64,000 bases of DNA from Micromonospora sp. WMMD1155 (GTDB lineage: Bacteria; Actinomycetota; Actinomycetes; Mycobacteriales; Micromonosporaceae). Position numbers and translations under genes: made by a program. The first letter of the stretch is position 1; each line of letters begins with the position of its first letter. Where the stretch lies: the NCBI RefSeq assembly GCF_029581275.1, contig NZ_CP120742.1, forward strand, positions 2,640,501 through 2,704,500, written 5' to 3'. The notes below the pieces were generated by a model that made no database searches, was not told the origin of the DNA, and saw only the letters and a list, made by a program, of their open reading frames with translations. Positions 22,442 to 31,030 of the stretch are shown piece by piece.

Positions 22442-23066
22442 CGTCGTGCCACCCCCTCGCCTCTGCTCCCGGCCGCCGCTGTCTGCCAGCCGGCCGTCCC
22501 GGGCCCGCCGCGTTCGCGGGTGGAACAACACCCACCTGACGGTCGACCGATGGTCGTCCACAAGTTATCCACAGCCTGTGTACCGACCGATTGTGGCCGC
22601 CGCCGGCCGCGGGTGGGACCTGCCCCTGCCTGAACGGGCGCTGAAGCGGGTTCACCGTGCCGAACGATTCACTACCTTGTCCGGTCTTGCCTCTGCGACG
22701 ACCGGAGCTTCCGACGCTCACCGCAATCGGGCACGGTAACAGCGTTGTCCCTGCGCCATCAACCGGCGACGCGGCGGGGGTGTTCTCGGCATCAGCGAAA
22801 ACCACCCTCCGGCCTCGGGCGCGTCCCGTTCTCGTACTGCTCGGGGTGTTTGACGGTCATTGCCCCCCTGCGTAGGCTGGAACGGCTGCTTTCGCGCCCT
22901 CTGCTAGGGTGATGGGTGCTTGCTGTCCACGGTCGCATCCCCGCACCGCCGAGGTCCCGCTCCGCCGGACAGCACCGATCGTGGGCCACCGTCGAGGTGG
23001 CCTGGACCACCACACGACCCCGGCGATTCCGTCGTACGGGGCGCGTACGAAAACGGAGAGCCTGAC
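22442..23066. other. dnaA-rpmH divergent promoter region
   Basis: 625 bases without a gene. It has one perfect DnaA box, TTATCCACA at 22565-22573, on the dnaA side. On the rpmH side TAGGGT at 22905-22910 and TAGGCT at 22873-22878 fit TAnnnT -10 elements. The divergent layout with L34 on the other side is conserved in most bacteria. Confidence 0.7.
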
Positions 23067-23204
23067 GTGAGCAAGCGCACCTACCAGCCGAACAACCGCC
23101 GGCGCGCGAAGACCCACGGCTTCCGGCTGCGCATGCGCACCCGTGCCGGCCGTGCCATCCTCTCGAGCCGTCGCGCCAAGGGTCGCACCACCCTGTCGGC
23201 CTGA
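23067..23204 (+). CDS. rpmH: Ribosomal protein bL34
   Basis: 45 residues, [18 protein letters not shown] and onward, the invariant L34 sequence, very basic. A structural protein of the large subunit. Starts with GTG. First gene of rpmH-rnpA-yidD-yidC-jag-rsmG; rnpA starts 34 bases after its stop. Confidence 0.97.
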   Translation: MSKRTYQPNNRRRAKTHGFRLRMRTRAGRAILSSRRAKGRTTLSA

Positions 23205-23238
23205 GCCGACCGGGCCGGTCCAGGGGACGTGGGCAGTC

Positions 23239-23655
23239 GTGCTGGCCGCCGCACAGCGACTGCGGCGCAGCACTGACTTCGCCGCAGCGGTCCGTGGTGG
23301 CCGGCGCGCCGGGCGTGGTGCCGTCGTGGTCCACCTGACCATGCCGGTGAACGCCGACCCCAGCACACCGATCTCGCCGCAGCCGGTGCGGGACGACAAC
23401 GCGGAGCTGATCTCCGTGGCGTCCCGTGCCGGCTTCGTCGTGTCCAAGGCCGTCGGTAACGCGGTGACCCGTAACCGGGTCCGTCGTCGACTGCGTGCGC
23501 TGGTCCGGGAACGGCTGGTCGACCTGCCGCCCGGCAGCACCCTCGTCGTCCGGGCGCTGCCCGCGGCGGCGCAGGCGTCGTACCCCCGGCTCGCCACCGA
23601 CCTGGACGCCGCCCTCGCGGTCGCCCGGTCACCCCGCGAGCGGCGGCACCGATGA
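23239..23655 (+). CDS. rnpA: Ribonuclease P protein component
   Basis: 138 residues. The protein cofactor that helps the RNase P RNA bind pre-tRNA. Starts [19 protein letters not shown] from GTG and contains the RNR signature in [21 protein letters not shown] Pro/Asp insertion (residues about 38-55) is typical of this actinobacterial lineage. Its stop overlaps the yidD ATG by four bases. Confidence 0.96.
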   Translation: MLAAAQRLRRSTDFAAAVRGGRRAGRGAVVVHLTMPVNADPSTPISPQPVRDDNAELISVASRAGFVVSKAVGNAVTRNRVRRRLRALVRERLVDLPPGSTLVVRALPAAAQASYPRLATDLDAALAVARSPRERRHR

Positions 23656-23948
23656 GCGGCACCGGGCAGACCAGCCCACGCCCGTCGACAACAGGTGCCA
23701 AGGTGCTGATCGCGCCCATCATCGCGTACCGTCGGTGGATAAGTCCGGCACTGCCGGCCCGCTGTCGGTTCTATCCGTCGTGCAGTGCGTACGCCCAGGA
23801 GGCGGTCGTGCGGCACGGCGCGCTCCGGGGAGCCGTCCTGGCGGTCCGGCGGCTGTTGCGCTGCCACCCCTTTCACCCTGGTGGACATGACCCGGTACCG
23901 GAGCCGGGCGGCCGCCGCCGTGCTGATGTGACTGGAGCCCCGAATTGA
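23652..23948 (+). CDS. yidD: YidD membrane insertion efficiency factor
   Basis: 98 residues. Small membrane-associated protein that aids YidC-dependent insertion. The family core [19 protein letters not shown] with its three Cys and the second [13 protein letters not shown] are intact. Overlaps rnpA (ATGA) and yidC (TTGA), so translation is coupled along the row. Confidence 0.94.
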   Translation: MSGTGQTSPRPSTTGAKVLIAPIIAYRRWISPALPARCRFYPSCSAYAQEAVVRHGALRGAVLAVRRLLRCHPFHPGGHDPVPEPGGRRRADVTGAPN

Positions 23949-24934
23949 GTCTCGACTGGATCTACTACGCGATTTCGTGGATCCTGCTGACCTGGCACTC
24001 TGCCTGGGACGCCATCGGGGTGCCGGTCGGCGCGGTGATCGGCACCAACTTCGCCTGGATCCTGGCGATCATCTTCCTGGTCGTCACCGTCCGGGTGATC
24101 CTGTTCCCCGTCTTCGTCAAGCAGATCAAGTCGCAGCGGGCGATGCAGGCGCTCCAGCCCAAGGTCAAGGAGCTTCAGGAGAAGCACAAGGGTGACCGGG
24201 AGACGCTCCAGAAAGAAATGATGGAGCTGTACAAGAAGGAGAAGGCCAACCCGCTGATGGGTTGCCTTCCGATGTTCCTTCAGATCCCGGTCTTCCTCGG
24301 CCTCTTCCACGTGCTGCGCCGCCTCGACCCGGACAAGCGGAACCAGACGCTGTACGGCTGGACCGCCGACCAGTTCCAGAGCGCCTCGCAGGCGAAGCTC
24401 TTCACCGCCCCGATCGCTGGAAAGTTCGGCTCCACCGCCGACGAGCTGGCCAGCCTCGGTGCCAACGGCACCACCGTCAAGGTCATCGCCGGTGTCCTGG
24501 TCCTGGTCATGATCGCGACCACCTACCTGACCAGCCGTCAGATGATCCTCAAGACCGGTTGGGCCGAGGACCCGCAGCAGCGGATGATCCAGCGACTGAT
24601 GCTCTACGGCATCCCCGCTTCGCTGCTGATCTCCGGCGCGATCTTCCCGATCGGTGTGATCATCTACTGGGTCACCAACAACCTGTTCACCCTGGGCCAG
24701 CAGCAGTGGGTGCTGCGCAAGTTCCCGCCGCCGGTGACCGCCAAGAAGGCGGTGGCACCCGCCGCCAGCCGCAACCCGGTGCAGCCCGCCAAGACCGGCG
24801 GCCTGTTCGGTCGGGGTAAGACGGCTCCGCCGGCGCCGGTCAAGGCCGCCGCTCCCAAGGTGGCCGGGCCGAAGCCGGGCGCCAAGCCGGTGAACAACCC
24901 GAAGAAGGGTCGCCCCGCCAAGCGGCAGGGCTGA
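23945..24934 (+). CDS. yidC: YidC/Oxa1 membrane protein insertase
   Basis: 329 residues from a TTG start overlapping the yidD stop. Inserts membrane proteins alone or with SecYEG. It has the Gram-positive-type layout: first helix near the N-terminus, a second [20 protein letters not shown], the cytoplasmic coiled-coil region [16 protein letters not shown], the hairpin [20 protein letters not shown], and later helices. No lipobox is visible at the N-terminus. The tail is Lys/Pro/Ala-rich and very basic, likely ribosome-binding. Confidence 0.96.
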   Translation: MSLDWIYYAISWILLTWHSAWDAIGVPVGAVIGTNFAWILAIIFLVVTVRVILFPVFVKQIKSQRAMQALQPKVKELQEKHKGDRETLQKEMMELYKKEKANPLMGCLPMFLQIPVFLGLFHVLRRLDPDKRNQTLYGWTADQFQSASQAKLFTAPIAGKFGSTADELASLGANGTTVKVIAGVLVLVMIATTYLTSRQMILKTGWAEDPQQRMIQRLMLYGIPASLLISGAIFPIGVIIYWVTNNLFTLGQQQWVLRKFPPPVTAKKAVAPAASRNPVQPAKTGGLFGRGKTAPPAPVKAAAPKVAGPKPGAKPVNNPKKGRPAKRQG

Positions 24935-24941
24935 CCCGCAA

Positions 24942-24971
24942 GGGCCGCCGCCGGTGATCCGACGGCGGCCC
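24942..24971 (+). terminator. Short hairpin between yidC and jag
   Basis: GGGCCGCCG pairs with CGGCGGCCC over nine base pairs with a 12-base loop. There is no T-run. It may only attenuate read-through into jag. Confidence 0.35.
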
Positions 24972-25145
24972 GTTCCACACTGTGCAGCCGCCGGATGGTC
25001 GGCGCCGGTGGGAACCGACCGCGCGCCGCGCGGCCACGGGCGACACTGCCCGTACAGACGTGCCCGCGGGCACCGGCGACCTCCCGCCGGCCCCGGGAAA
25101 CCAGTCGGACCGAGGGTCCGGCCGAGCGAGTACGGAGATGAGACC

Positions 25146-25754
25146 GTGACCGAGACCAGCATCCCCCGCACCGAGCAGCCCTTGGACGAGGAGGAGACCG
25201 CGACGCTCGAGGTGGACGGCGACGACACCGGCACCGAGGACGACGACACCGATGCCCCCGCTACCGGTGCCCGGTCGAAGAAGGCCGTCGGTGAGGGCGA
25301 CCTGTTCCGGCAGAGCGAGATCGCTGCCGACTACGTCGAGGGGCTGCTCGACATCCTCGACTACGACGGCGACATCGACGAGTTGGTCGCCGCCGGCCGC
25401 CCGATGGTCGAGGTGGTCGGTGAGCGTCTGCAGAATCTGGTCGGCCAGCGCGGGGCCACCCTGGAGGCGCTTCAGGAGTTGACCCGCCTCGCCGTCTTCC
25501 GGCAGACCGGCACGCCGAGCCGCCTGCTGCTCGACGTCGGTGGCTACCGGGCCAACCGCCGCAAGGAACTCGCCGCCGTCGCCAAGAACGCCGTCGAGAA
25601 GGTCAAGGAGTACGGCGAGCCGGTCCGCCTCGAGGCGATGTCCGCGTTCGAGCGCAAGTGTGTGCACGACGTGGTCAACGCCATGTCCGGCGTGGCCAGC
25701 GAGTCCGAGGGTGTGGAGCCGAACCGGCGCATCGTCGTACGGCCGGTGGACTGA
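25146..25754 (+). CDS. jag: Jag/KhpB single-strand nucleic acid-binding protein
   Basis: 202 residues. RNA-binding protein of the KH-R3H type, the partner of YidC in gene order across Gram-positives. N-terminal 55 residues are acidic; the KH domain covers [18 protein letters not shown] to [18 protein letters not shown]; the R3H domain has [13 protein letters not shown] and [15 protein letters not shown] at 25146 chosen because the sequence upstream is not family-like. The rsmG start follows four bases after the stop. Confidence 0.93.
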   Translation: MTETSIPRTEQPLDEEETATLEVDGDDTGTEDDDTDAPATGARSKKAVGEGDLFRQSEIAADYVEGLLDILDYDGDIDELVAAGRPMVEVVGERLQNLVGQRGATLEALQELTRLAVFRQTGTPSRLLLDVGGYRANRRKELAAVAKNAVEKVKEYGEPVRLEAMSAFERKCVHDVVNAMSGVASESEGVEPNRRIVVRPVD

Positions 25755-25758
25755 CCGG

Positions 25759-26604
25759 GTGACCCACGACGACAGCACGGCTGACGCCGTGTCCGGCCCG
25801 GGCGGTACGCCGTCCGGGCCGTCCCCTGTCCGGCCGGCTACTTCGGACGCCGCCGCGACTGAACCGGGCACTTCCCCCTCGCCGAGCGACGCGGCCCTGC
25901 CACCCGGGTTGGCACCGGCCGCGCTGACCCTCTTCGGTGACCGTCTCGACCTGGCCGCCGCGTACGCCGAACTGCTGGCGACCGACGGGGTCGTCCGTGG
26001 TCTGATCGGTCCCCGAGAGGCACCCCGCATCTGGGATCGCCATCTACTCAACTGCGCCGCGGTCGCCGAGCGGGTTCCGTCCGGCGCGACGGTGCTCGAC
26101 GTCGGCTCCGGCGCCGGTCTGCCCGGGCTGGTGCTGGCCATCGCCCGCCCCGATCTCACTGTCACCCTGATCGAGCCCCTCGCCCGACGTACGTCGTTCT
26201 TGATCGAGGTCGTCGAGCGACTCGGCCTGGCCAAGTCGGTGCGGGTGTTCCGCGGCCGGGCCGACGAAGCGGCGACCGGGTCGAGCGGTCGGGACCCGAT
26301 CAGCGGGGACGTGGTGACCGCACGCGCCGTCGCCCCACTAGACCGGCTGGCGGGTTGGAGTCTCCCCCTGGCCGTTCGGGGTGGCCGTCTGCTGGCGCTC
26401 AAAGGATCGTCCGCCGCCGCGGAGATCGAGGAGCACGCCGAGGTGGTGACGCGCCTCGGCGGCGGCGAGCCGACCGTGCACCTGTGCGGTGTGGACGTGA
26501 TCGATCCCCCCACCACCGTCGTGGAGATCGTGCGGGAGCGGATGATCGGCCCTCGACCGGCGGCCGGTAAGCGCACCCGGGCCGGTCGCTCCCGCCGACG
26601 CTGA
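25759..26604 (+). CDS. rsmG: 16S rRNA m7G527 methyltransferase RsmG
   Basis: 281 residues. Methylates G527 of 16S rRNA using S-adenosylmethionine. The cofactor motif [16 protein letters not shown] and the following [12 protein letters not shown] are intact; [13 protein letters not shown] is the family's N-terminal signature. The first 50 residues are an unstructured Pro/Ser/Thr extension; an internal start is possible but none has a better ribosome site. Very close to jag and probably the last gene of the yidC unit. Confidence 0.94.
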   Translation: MTHDDSTADAVSGPGGTPSGPSPVRPATSDAAATEPGTSPSPSDAALPPGLAPAALTLFGDRLDLAAAYAELLATDGVVRGLIGPREAPRIWDRHLLNCAAVAERVPSGATVLDVGSGAGLPGLVLAIARPDLTVTLIEPLARRTSFLIEVVERLGLAKSVRVFRGRADEAATGSSGRDPISGDVVTARAVAPLDRLAGWSLPLAVRGGRLLALKGSSAAAEIEEHAEVVTRLGGGEPTVHLCGVDVIDPPTTVVEIVRERMIGPRPAAGKRTRAGRSRRR

Positions 26605-26861
26605 CACTTCACGCCATCGGGCTTCCGGCTGGCGGGTTGCCTCGTTGTACCGGTACGGATGGACGAGGAGATGAGAACCCGACGTGGACCGGCCGCGCCC
26701 GTCCGCCGTAGGCTGGCCGCGCGTCGATAGTGTGGAGCGGGCGGTGGACGTCGTGGGTCTCCGACCGCTCCCGAGGGCCGTACAGTTCGCGGGTTGCGAG
26801 CGTGGCACGGCCGAGTTGACCGGGGCGCGGACCGACCATCCGAAGCGGGCAGGGATGACAG

Positions 26862-28181
26862 GTGCATGACGACGGCAGGTACGACGATCCACACGTGACC
26901 GGGGCGAGCAACGATCCCGTTTCACGTGAAACCGACTACCCGAGCTGGTCGCCCGGTGCGACCGACCCATCCACCCGACCTGCCGACGGCGTTGCGCCGG
27001 CAGCGCACGGTGCTGCGGCTGATCAACCAGTCGGGCCGGAAACCGGGGACCCGGCGGGTGTCCGTCGGTCAGCGGAAGGGTCGAGCCGACCCGCGAACGT
27101 CGCCGAGGTGCGGCAGGTGGTGGTTCGCCGGAACACTGCCGCAGCGGTTCGGTTCGAAGCGGCGGTCCCGCAGCAGCCCACCGCAGCGGCCGCTCGGGAT
27201 GCCGCGCCGACGTTCGCTGAAGCACCTGTCGCGTCGACCGAGTCGTTGGCAGCCGTGGCCGCTGACCCCACGTACGTTTCACGTGAAACCCCGACGCGCG
27301 AAGAGGATGACCCACCGTTGGCTATGGAGGCGATGCGGGCCGTGCAGATCCTGAATCCCAGTGGCGAGGTGACCATGCCTCGACCGGACCGGACCCGGGT
27401 CATGTGCGTCGCCAACCAGAAGGGTGGCGTGGGTAAGACCACCACCACCGTCAACCTTGCGGTGGCGCTCGCCCTGCACGGCAACCGGGTGCTCGTGGTC
27501 GACCTCGACCCTCAGGGCAACGCCTCGACCGGGCTCAACGTCCCGCACCACACCGGCATCCCGGACGTCTACGACTGCTTGATCAACAGCGTGCCTCTGG
27601 TGGAGGTGGCGCAGGCGGTCGAGGGCATCCCCAACCTGTGGTGCGTACCCGCCACCATCGACCTGGCCGGTGCGGAGATCGAGCTGGTCTCCGTGGTGGC
27701 CCGCGAGTCGCGTCTGGACCGTGCCATCGCCGCCTACCCCGGCCAGTTCGACTACGTCTTCATCGACTGCCCCCCGTCGCTCGGCCTGCTCACTGTCAAC
27801 GCGCTGGTGGCCGCGCAGGAGGTGCTGATCCCGATCCAGTGCGAGTACTACGCCCTGGAAGGGCTCAACCAGCTGATCAACAACATCAACCTGGTACGCC
27901 AGCACCTCAACCCGAAGCTCGACGTCTCCACGATCCTGCTGACCATGTACGACCGGCGTACCCGGTTGGCCGACGCCGTCGAGCAGGATGTCCGAAACCA
28001 CTTCGGCGACAAGGTCCTCCAGGCGGTCATCCCCCGCAACGTCCGGGTCTCCGAGGCACCGAGCTACGGCCAGTCGGTGATGACCTACGATCCCGGTTCG
28101 CGGGGAGCAACGAGCTACTTCGAGGCCGCCCAGGAGATCGCCGAGCGAGGCGTCAAGGAGCCGGTGGGCCGGAATGCGTAG
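26862..28181 (+). CDS. parA: ParA chromosome partition ATPase
   Basis: 439 residues. Deviant Walker A QKGGVGKTTT lies near residue 185, Walker B VFIDCPPSLG later, and the C-terminal part GLNQLINNINLV is typical. ParA binds nucleoid DNA and moves ParB-parS complexes. The first 175 residues are an unusual Pro/Ala-rich extension encoding VSRET twice (residues 20-24 and 139-143); both codings are exact parS sites. The GTG at 26862 has GGGATGACAG upstream; starts inside the extension are possible. parB begins 27 bases after the stop. Confidence 0.95.
   Translation: MHDDGRYDDPHVTGASNDPVSRETDYPSWSPGATDPSTRPADGVAPAAHGAAADQPVGPETGDPAGVRRSAEGSSRPANVAEVRQVVVRRNTAAAVRFEAAVPQQPTAAAARDAAPTFAEAPVASTESLAAVAADPTYVSRETPTREEDDPPLAMEAMRAVQILNPSGEVTMPRPDRTRVMCVANQKGGVGKTTTTVNLAVALALHGNRVLVVDLDPQGNASTGLNVPHHTGIPDVYDCLINSVPLVEVAQAVEGIPNLWCVPATIDLAGAEIELVSVVARESRLDRAIAAYPGQFDYVFIDCPPSLGLLTVNALVAAQEVLIPIQCEYYALEGLNQLINNINLVRQHLNPKLDVSTILLTMYDRRTRLADAVEQDVRNHFGDKVLQAVIPRNVRVSEAPSYGQSVMTYDPGSRGATSYFEAAQEIAERGVKEPVGRNA
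26919..26932. promoter_or_regulatory. parS: parS site 1
   Basis: GTTTCACGTGAAAC, the 14-base core of the ParB recognition palindrome, inside the parA coding region (codons for VSRET). Confidence 0.92.
27276..27289. promoter_or_regulatory. parS: parS site 2
   Basis: GTTTCACGTGAAAC again within parA, in the same reading phase as site 1, encoding VSRET at residues 139-143. Confidence 0.92.
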
Positions 28182-28208
28182 TGCGGACGAGTCGCTGGGA
28201 GGCGTGGC

Positions 28209-29219
28209 ATGAAGAACCGTCCTCGGGGCGGTCTGGGTAGGGGCCTGGGGGCGCTGATCCCGACCGGGCCGCAGCCGGGTGCCGCCGGCGCCGGGACGGC
28301 TGAACCGGCCACCGAGCACGAGGAGGTGGCTGCCGCAGCCGTCCCCGCGGTGCCCGTCGGGGCGCCGGTCCACGAGCCGGAGCCCACTCTCAGCCCGGTG
28401 CCGGGAGCGCGCTTCGCCGAGATCCCGGTCGACGCGATCCTGCCCAACCCGAAGCAGCCCCGTCAGGTCTTCGACGAGGAGGCCCTGGAGGAACTCAAGA
28501 CCTCGATCCAGGAGGTCGGTTTCCTCCAGCCCATCGTCGTCCGTCAGCTCGACGACGAGAAGTACGAACTCGTCATGGGTGAGCGGCGCTGGCGCGCCGC
28601 CCAGGCGGTGGGGCGGGAGAACATCCCGGCCATCGTCCGGGACACCCGCGACGACGCCATGCTCCGTGACGCGTTGCTCGAGAACATCCACCGGGCCAAT
28701 CTGAACCCGTTGGAAGAGGCCGCCGCCTATCAGCAGTTGCTGGAGGAGTTCGGGGCGACCCACGAGGAGCTGGCCCGCCGGATCGGTCGGAGTCGCCCAC
28801 AGATCTCCAACACGATCCGGCTGTTGAACCTGCCGGCTCAGGTGCAGCGTCGAGTGGCAGCGGGAATTCTGTCGGCCGGCCATGCCCGTGCACTGCTGAG
28901 CCTGGACGAGGCAGAGGCACAGGAACAGTTGGCGCTGCGCATCGTGGCCGAGGGCCTGTCGGTCCGGGCCACCGAGGAGATCGTGGCGCTGACACTCAAC
29001 GACGGGTCGGCCAAGAGCCAAGCGGCGAAGCGTCGACCCAAGGCACACGCGCCGGCGCTGAACGATCTCGCTGACCGGCTCTCCGACCGCTTCGACACCC
29101 GCGTGAAGGTGGACATCGGCCGGAGCAAAGGCAAAATCACGATTGAGTTCGCGACAGTGGACGACCTGGAGCGGATCGTCGGGATCATCGGTGTGCAGCA
29201 GGAGGAGGGCGAGGGCTGA
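28209..29219 (+). CDS. parB: ParB chromosome partition protein
   Basis: 336 residues. ParB is a CTP-dependent clamp that loads at parS and spreads. It starts [18 protein letters not shown], a ParA-stimulating N-terminus; the CTPase region has [11 protein letters not shown] and the GERR-like and [14 protein letters not shown] motifs; the helix-turn-helix is [23 protein letters not shown]; the C-terminal dimer domain ends the protein. Followed by an intrinsic terminator and three more parS sites. Confidence 0.97.
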   Translation: MKNRPRGGLGRGLGALIPTGPQPGAAGAGTAEPATEHEEVAAAAVPAVPVGAPVHEPEPTLSPVPGARFAEIPVDAILPNPKQPRQVFDEEALEELKTSIQEVGFLQPIVVRQLDDEKYELVMGERRWRAAQAVGRENIPAIVRDTRDDAMLRDALLENIHRANLNPLEEAAAYQQLLEEFGATHEELARRIGRSRPQISNTIRLLNLPAQVQRRVAAGILSAGHARALLSLDEAEAQEQLALRIVAEGLSVRATEEIVALTLNDGSAKSQAAKRRPKAHAPALNDLADRLSDRFDTRVKVDIGRSKGKITIEFATVDDLERIVGIIGVQQEEGEG

Positions 29220-29234
29220 CCCCTCCTCTCGCTG

Positions 29235-29274
29235 ACGGCCGCGCCACCCCATCGGGTGCGCGGCCGTTCTGTTT
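29235..29274 (+). terminator. Terminator of parA-parB
   Basis: ACGGCCGCGCCACCC pairs with GGGTGCGCGGCCGT with one bulge and a four-base loop, then TCTGTTT. It lies 15 bases after the parB stop. Confidence 0.8.
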
Positions 29275-29283
29275 CCATCGCCG

Positions 29284-29297
29284 GTTTCACGTGAAAC
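29284..29297. promoter_or_regulatory. parS: parS site 3, inside a 22-base palindrome
   Basis: GTTTCACGTGAAAC extended on both sides by GCCG/CGGC to a perfect 22-base palindrome (29280-29301), just after the parB terminator. Confidence 0.92.
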
Positions 29298-29550
29298 CGG
29301 CCGCTGTCCGTGCGATCGCGGTGCCGTCGGCTTTGTCGGGCGGCGGCGGGATCCACAGCAGAAGCGGTACCGGTGCTGCTCTGGGGGATGGATGCGACGC
29401 GCGCTCTGCGCGGCGCTTGTGGGCCTCGCGGTGCTTGTGTACCTCGTGAGGGCTGCGGGCCTCGCGAGGGCTGCGGGCTCGGAAGTCGCGTGCGGAGCGT
29501 GCGGGGACGGCGTGCGGGCGGGACAGTCGTGCCGGGCGTGCCGGGCGGGC

Positions 29551-29630
29551 GTGCGGGGGCGGGCGTGCGGGACAGGCGTGCCGGGCAGGCGTGCGGGGGC
29601 GGGCGTGCGGGACAGGCGTGCCGGGCAGGC
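29551..29630. repeat. Two exact copies of a 40-base GC-rich tandem unit
   Basis: 29551-29590 and 29591-29630 are identical and begin GTGCGGGGGCGGGCGTGCGG; partial copies of CGGGCGTGC flank them on both sides. The unit is not a multiple of three and no gene spans it. Confidence 0.8.
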
Positions 29631-29936
29631 GGGCGTGCGGGGTGGCGAGGGTGCGCGGCTGCCAAGGCATGCAGTGTCGGAACCCCCGATGGGAGTGCCT
29701 GCGGGTGGCGCCCTAGCCGCAAGACCGATCCGCGTACTCTCGGCCGTGCTGCAGAGGGCCTACGAGTCGGGCGGGCCGAGGGCGGGCGTGCGGGGTTTTC
29801 GGTCGGGCGGCCTGCAGGCGGACTCCGCGCCACCTCTGCCCGGGAACGGCGGGGAACCGTTGGGTGCTGCCAGTTGCTTTCCGGTGCGTCAGGTGTGGCC
29901 GCTCCGGCTGATTGGCTGCGCTCGTTCGTCGGTACG

Positions 29937-30017
29937 GGTGATCGACTCGAGTTCGCTGAAGTAGGGGTATCCCGACGCCTTCGATACCCCTACTTCCGGG
30001 AAACCGTGTTGATCACC
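29937..30017. repeat. Hairpin repeat with inverted ends, related to the copy at 49801
   Basis: GAAGTAGGGGTATC (29958-29971) and its exact complement (29983-29996) make a 14-base-pair stem with an 11-base loop. GGTGATCGA at the left edge and TTGATCACC at the right edge form near-perfect inverted ends. One side, read on the minus strand (GGGATACCCCTACTTC, then CTCGAGTCGATCA), is clearly similar to 49801-49864. Looks like a small non-autonomous element or REP-type repeat. Confidence 0.6.
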
Positions 30018-30192
30018 TCGGAGTGCCGCAGCACTCTCGTGGCCGGATCGCCCAGGAGCGCCGAAGCGGCTCGCCGTGCGGTCTGGTCGACCGCAGCCAC
30101 CCTTGGCCGTTCTTGAGGCCGCAGCGGGCCACTCAGCGGCGCGCAAGCACACAATGAACCATCCCAAGGACTCACGTGCGTCGGCAGCCTCC

Positions 30193-30206
30193 GTTTCACG
30201 TGAAAC
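30193..30206. promoter_or_regulatory. parS: parS site 4
   Basis: GTTTCACGTGAAAC with flanks C and A (15 of 16 positions of the long consensus). Confidence 0.92.
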
Positions 30207-30595
30207 AGCGCCCCCTGACTGCCAACCCACGCGGACAGAGTGCCGAGACTCCTCGCCCAACAGCATCGGCGGATCTGGCCGATGAGCGCGGCCGGGAACG
30301 CCGACTGCCCGGGCGTACGCGGCGACGCTTCTGGAGCGGCTCGACTCTGTGAAGGGAAGCGGATGTGCGGGACCGGCCCGCCGGTGGGCCCTCCACCTTC
30401 CGGGCTTCCGCCACGACGCGGATGTGCGGCGACCCACTCCCTAGGAAGACCGCGTCATCACCACAGACCCGTCAAGCACCACAGACCTATCTCACGGTGG
30501 TCGCAGTCGAAGCGCACAGTTCTGCGGGACGCCCCGGCCCTATGCGCCCCAGAGAGAGGCCACCAACGTCGGGAAGCTCCCACCGTCCCCAGCCC

Positions 30596-30911
30596 TGTGG
30601 AAAACATGCCGGGCACTGCGTCCGCAGGACCTCTACGTACCTTCCACCGACCGTCCGGACGATGATCGTTGGAGGGGTGCCGCCGGCGTTCGAAAATCTC
30701 CGCCAAGGCAAGGAGTACGCAGCACAGAGCCGTGCGGCGACCACTCGCCGCAGCCCACTTCGACGGTCCGCTGACAACGACCCACGGGCGGAAAAGTTAT
30801 CCACACCGGTTTTCCACAGGCACGCGTTGTTTCACGTGAAACACCGCGTGGGAGCGGGTGTGGGCCTGTGGATGACGGCCTGTATTCGTGATCTCGGCAG
30901 CCTGTGGATAC
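30596..30911. promoter_or_regulatory. Cluster of DnaA-box-like sequences outside oriC
   Basis: Perfect TTATCCACA at 30797-30805; one-mismatch forms TTTTCCACA at 30810-30818 and inverted TGTGGAAAA (30596-30604), TGTGGATGA (30867-30875) and TGTGGATAC (30903-30911). Four of the five fall within 115 bases, around parS site 5. Confidence 0.6.
30828..30843. promoter_or_regulatory. parS: parS site 5, perfect 16-base consensus
   Basis: TGTTTCACGTGAAACA, the complete bacterial parS consensus, 10 bases after a DnaA-box-like TTTTCCACA. Confidence 0.95.
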
Positions 30912-31017
30912 CGCTCGACCGGGAGGTCGGCGGCCCGACGTACCGGGCCTACGGCTGGTCCCGATCCGCTCTGTCGGGACCGGTCGTTCAGGTAGGGACA
31001 CGGGTGCCAGACTCGGT

Positions 31018-31023
31018 TAGGGT
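31018..31023 (+). promoter_or_regulatory. -10 element of the HIT-like gene
   Basis: TAGGGT fits TAnnnT and ends seven bases before the GTG at 31031, as expected for a leaderless mRNA. No ribosome site is present between them. Confidence 0.4.
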
Positions 31024-31030
31024 CAGCGTC

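Larger units (their letters stand above)
29268..31030. other. parB-distal non-coding region with parS, DnaA boxes and repeats
   Basis: About 1.75 kb in which no frame looks like a gene: the long open frames are low-complexity or change character along their length. It holds parS sites 3, 4 and 5, a 40-base tandem repeat (29551-29630), a hairpin repeat with inverted ends (29937-30017) and five DnaA-box-like sequences between 30596 and 30911. It looks like a centromere-like zone 9-11 kb from oriC. Confidence 0.65.

Noticed and set aside
29310..30116. Plus- and minus-strand frames in the parB-distal zone
   Set aside because: Composition is Ala/Arg/Gly or Pro/Arg/His low complexity created by the 40-base GC repeat; no domain, no ribosome site.
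30365..31030. Upstream extension of the HIT-like gene
   Set aside because: The stretch covers parS site 5 and DnaA boxes and has no protein-like character; a -10 element lies right before the GTG at 31031.
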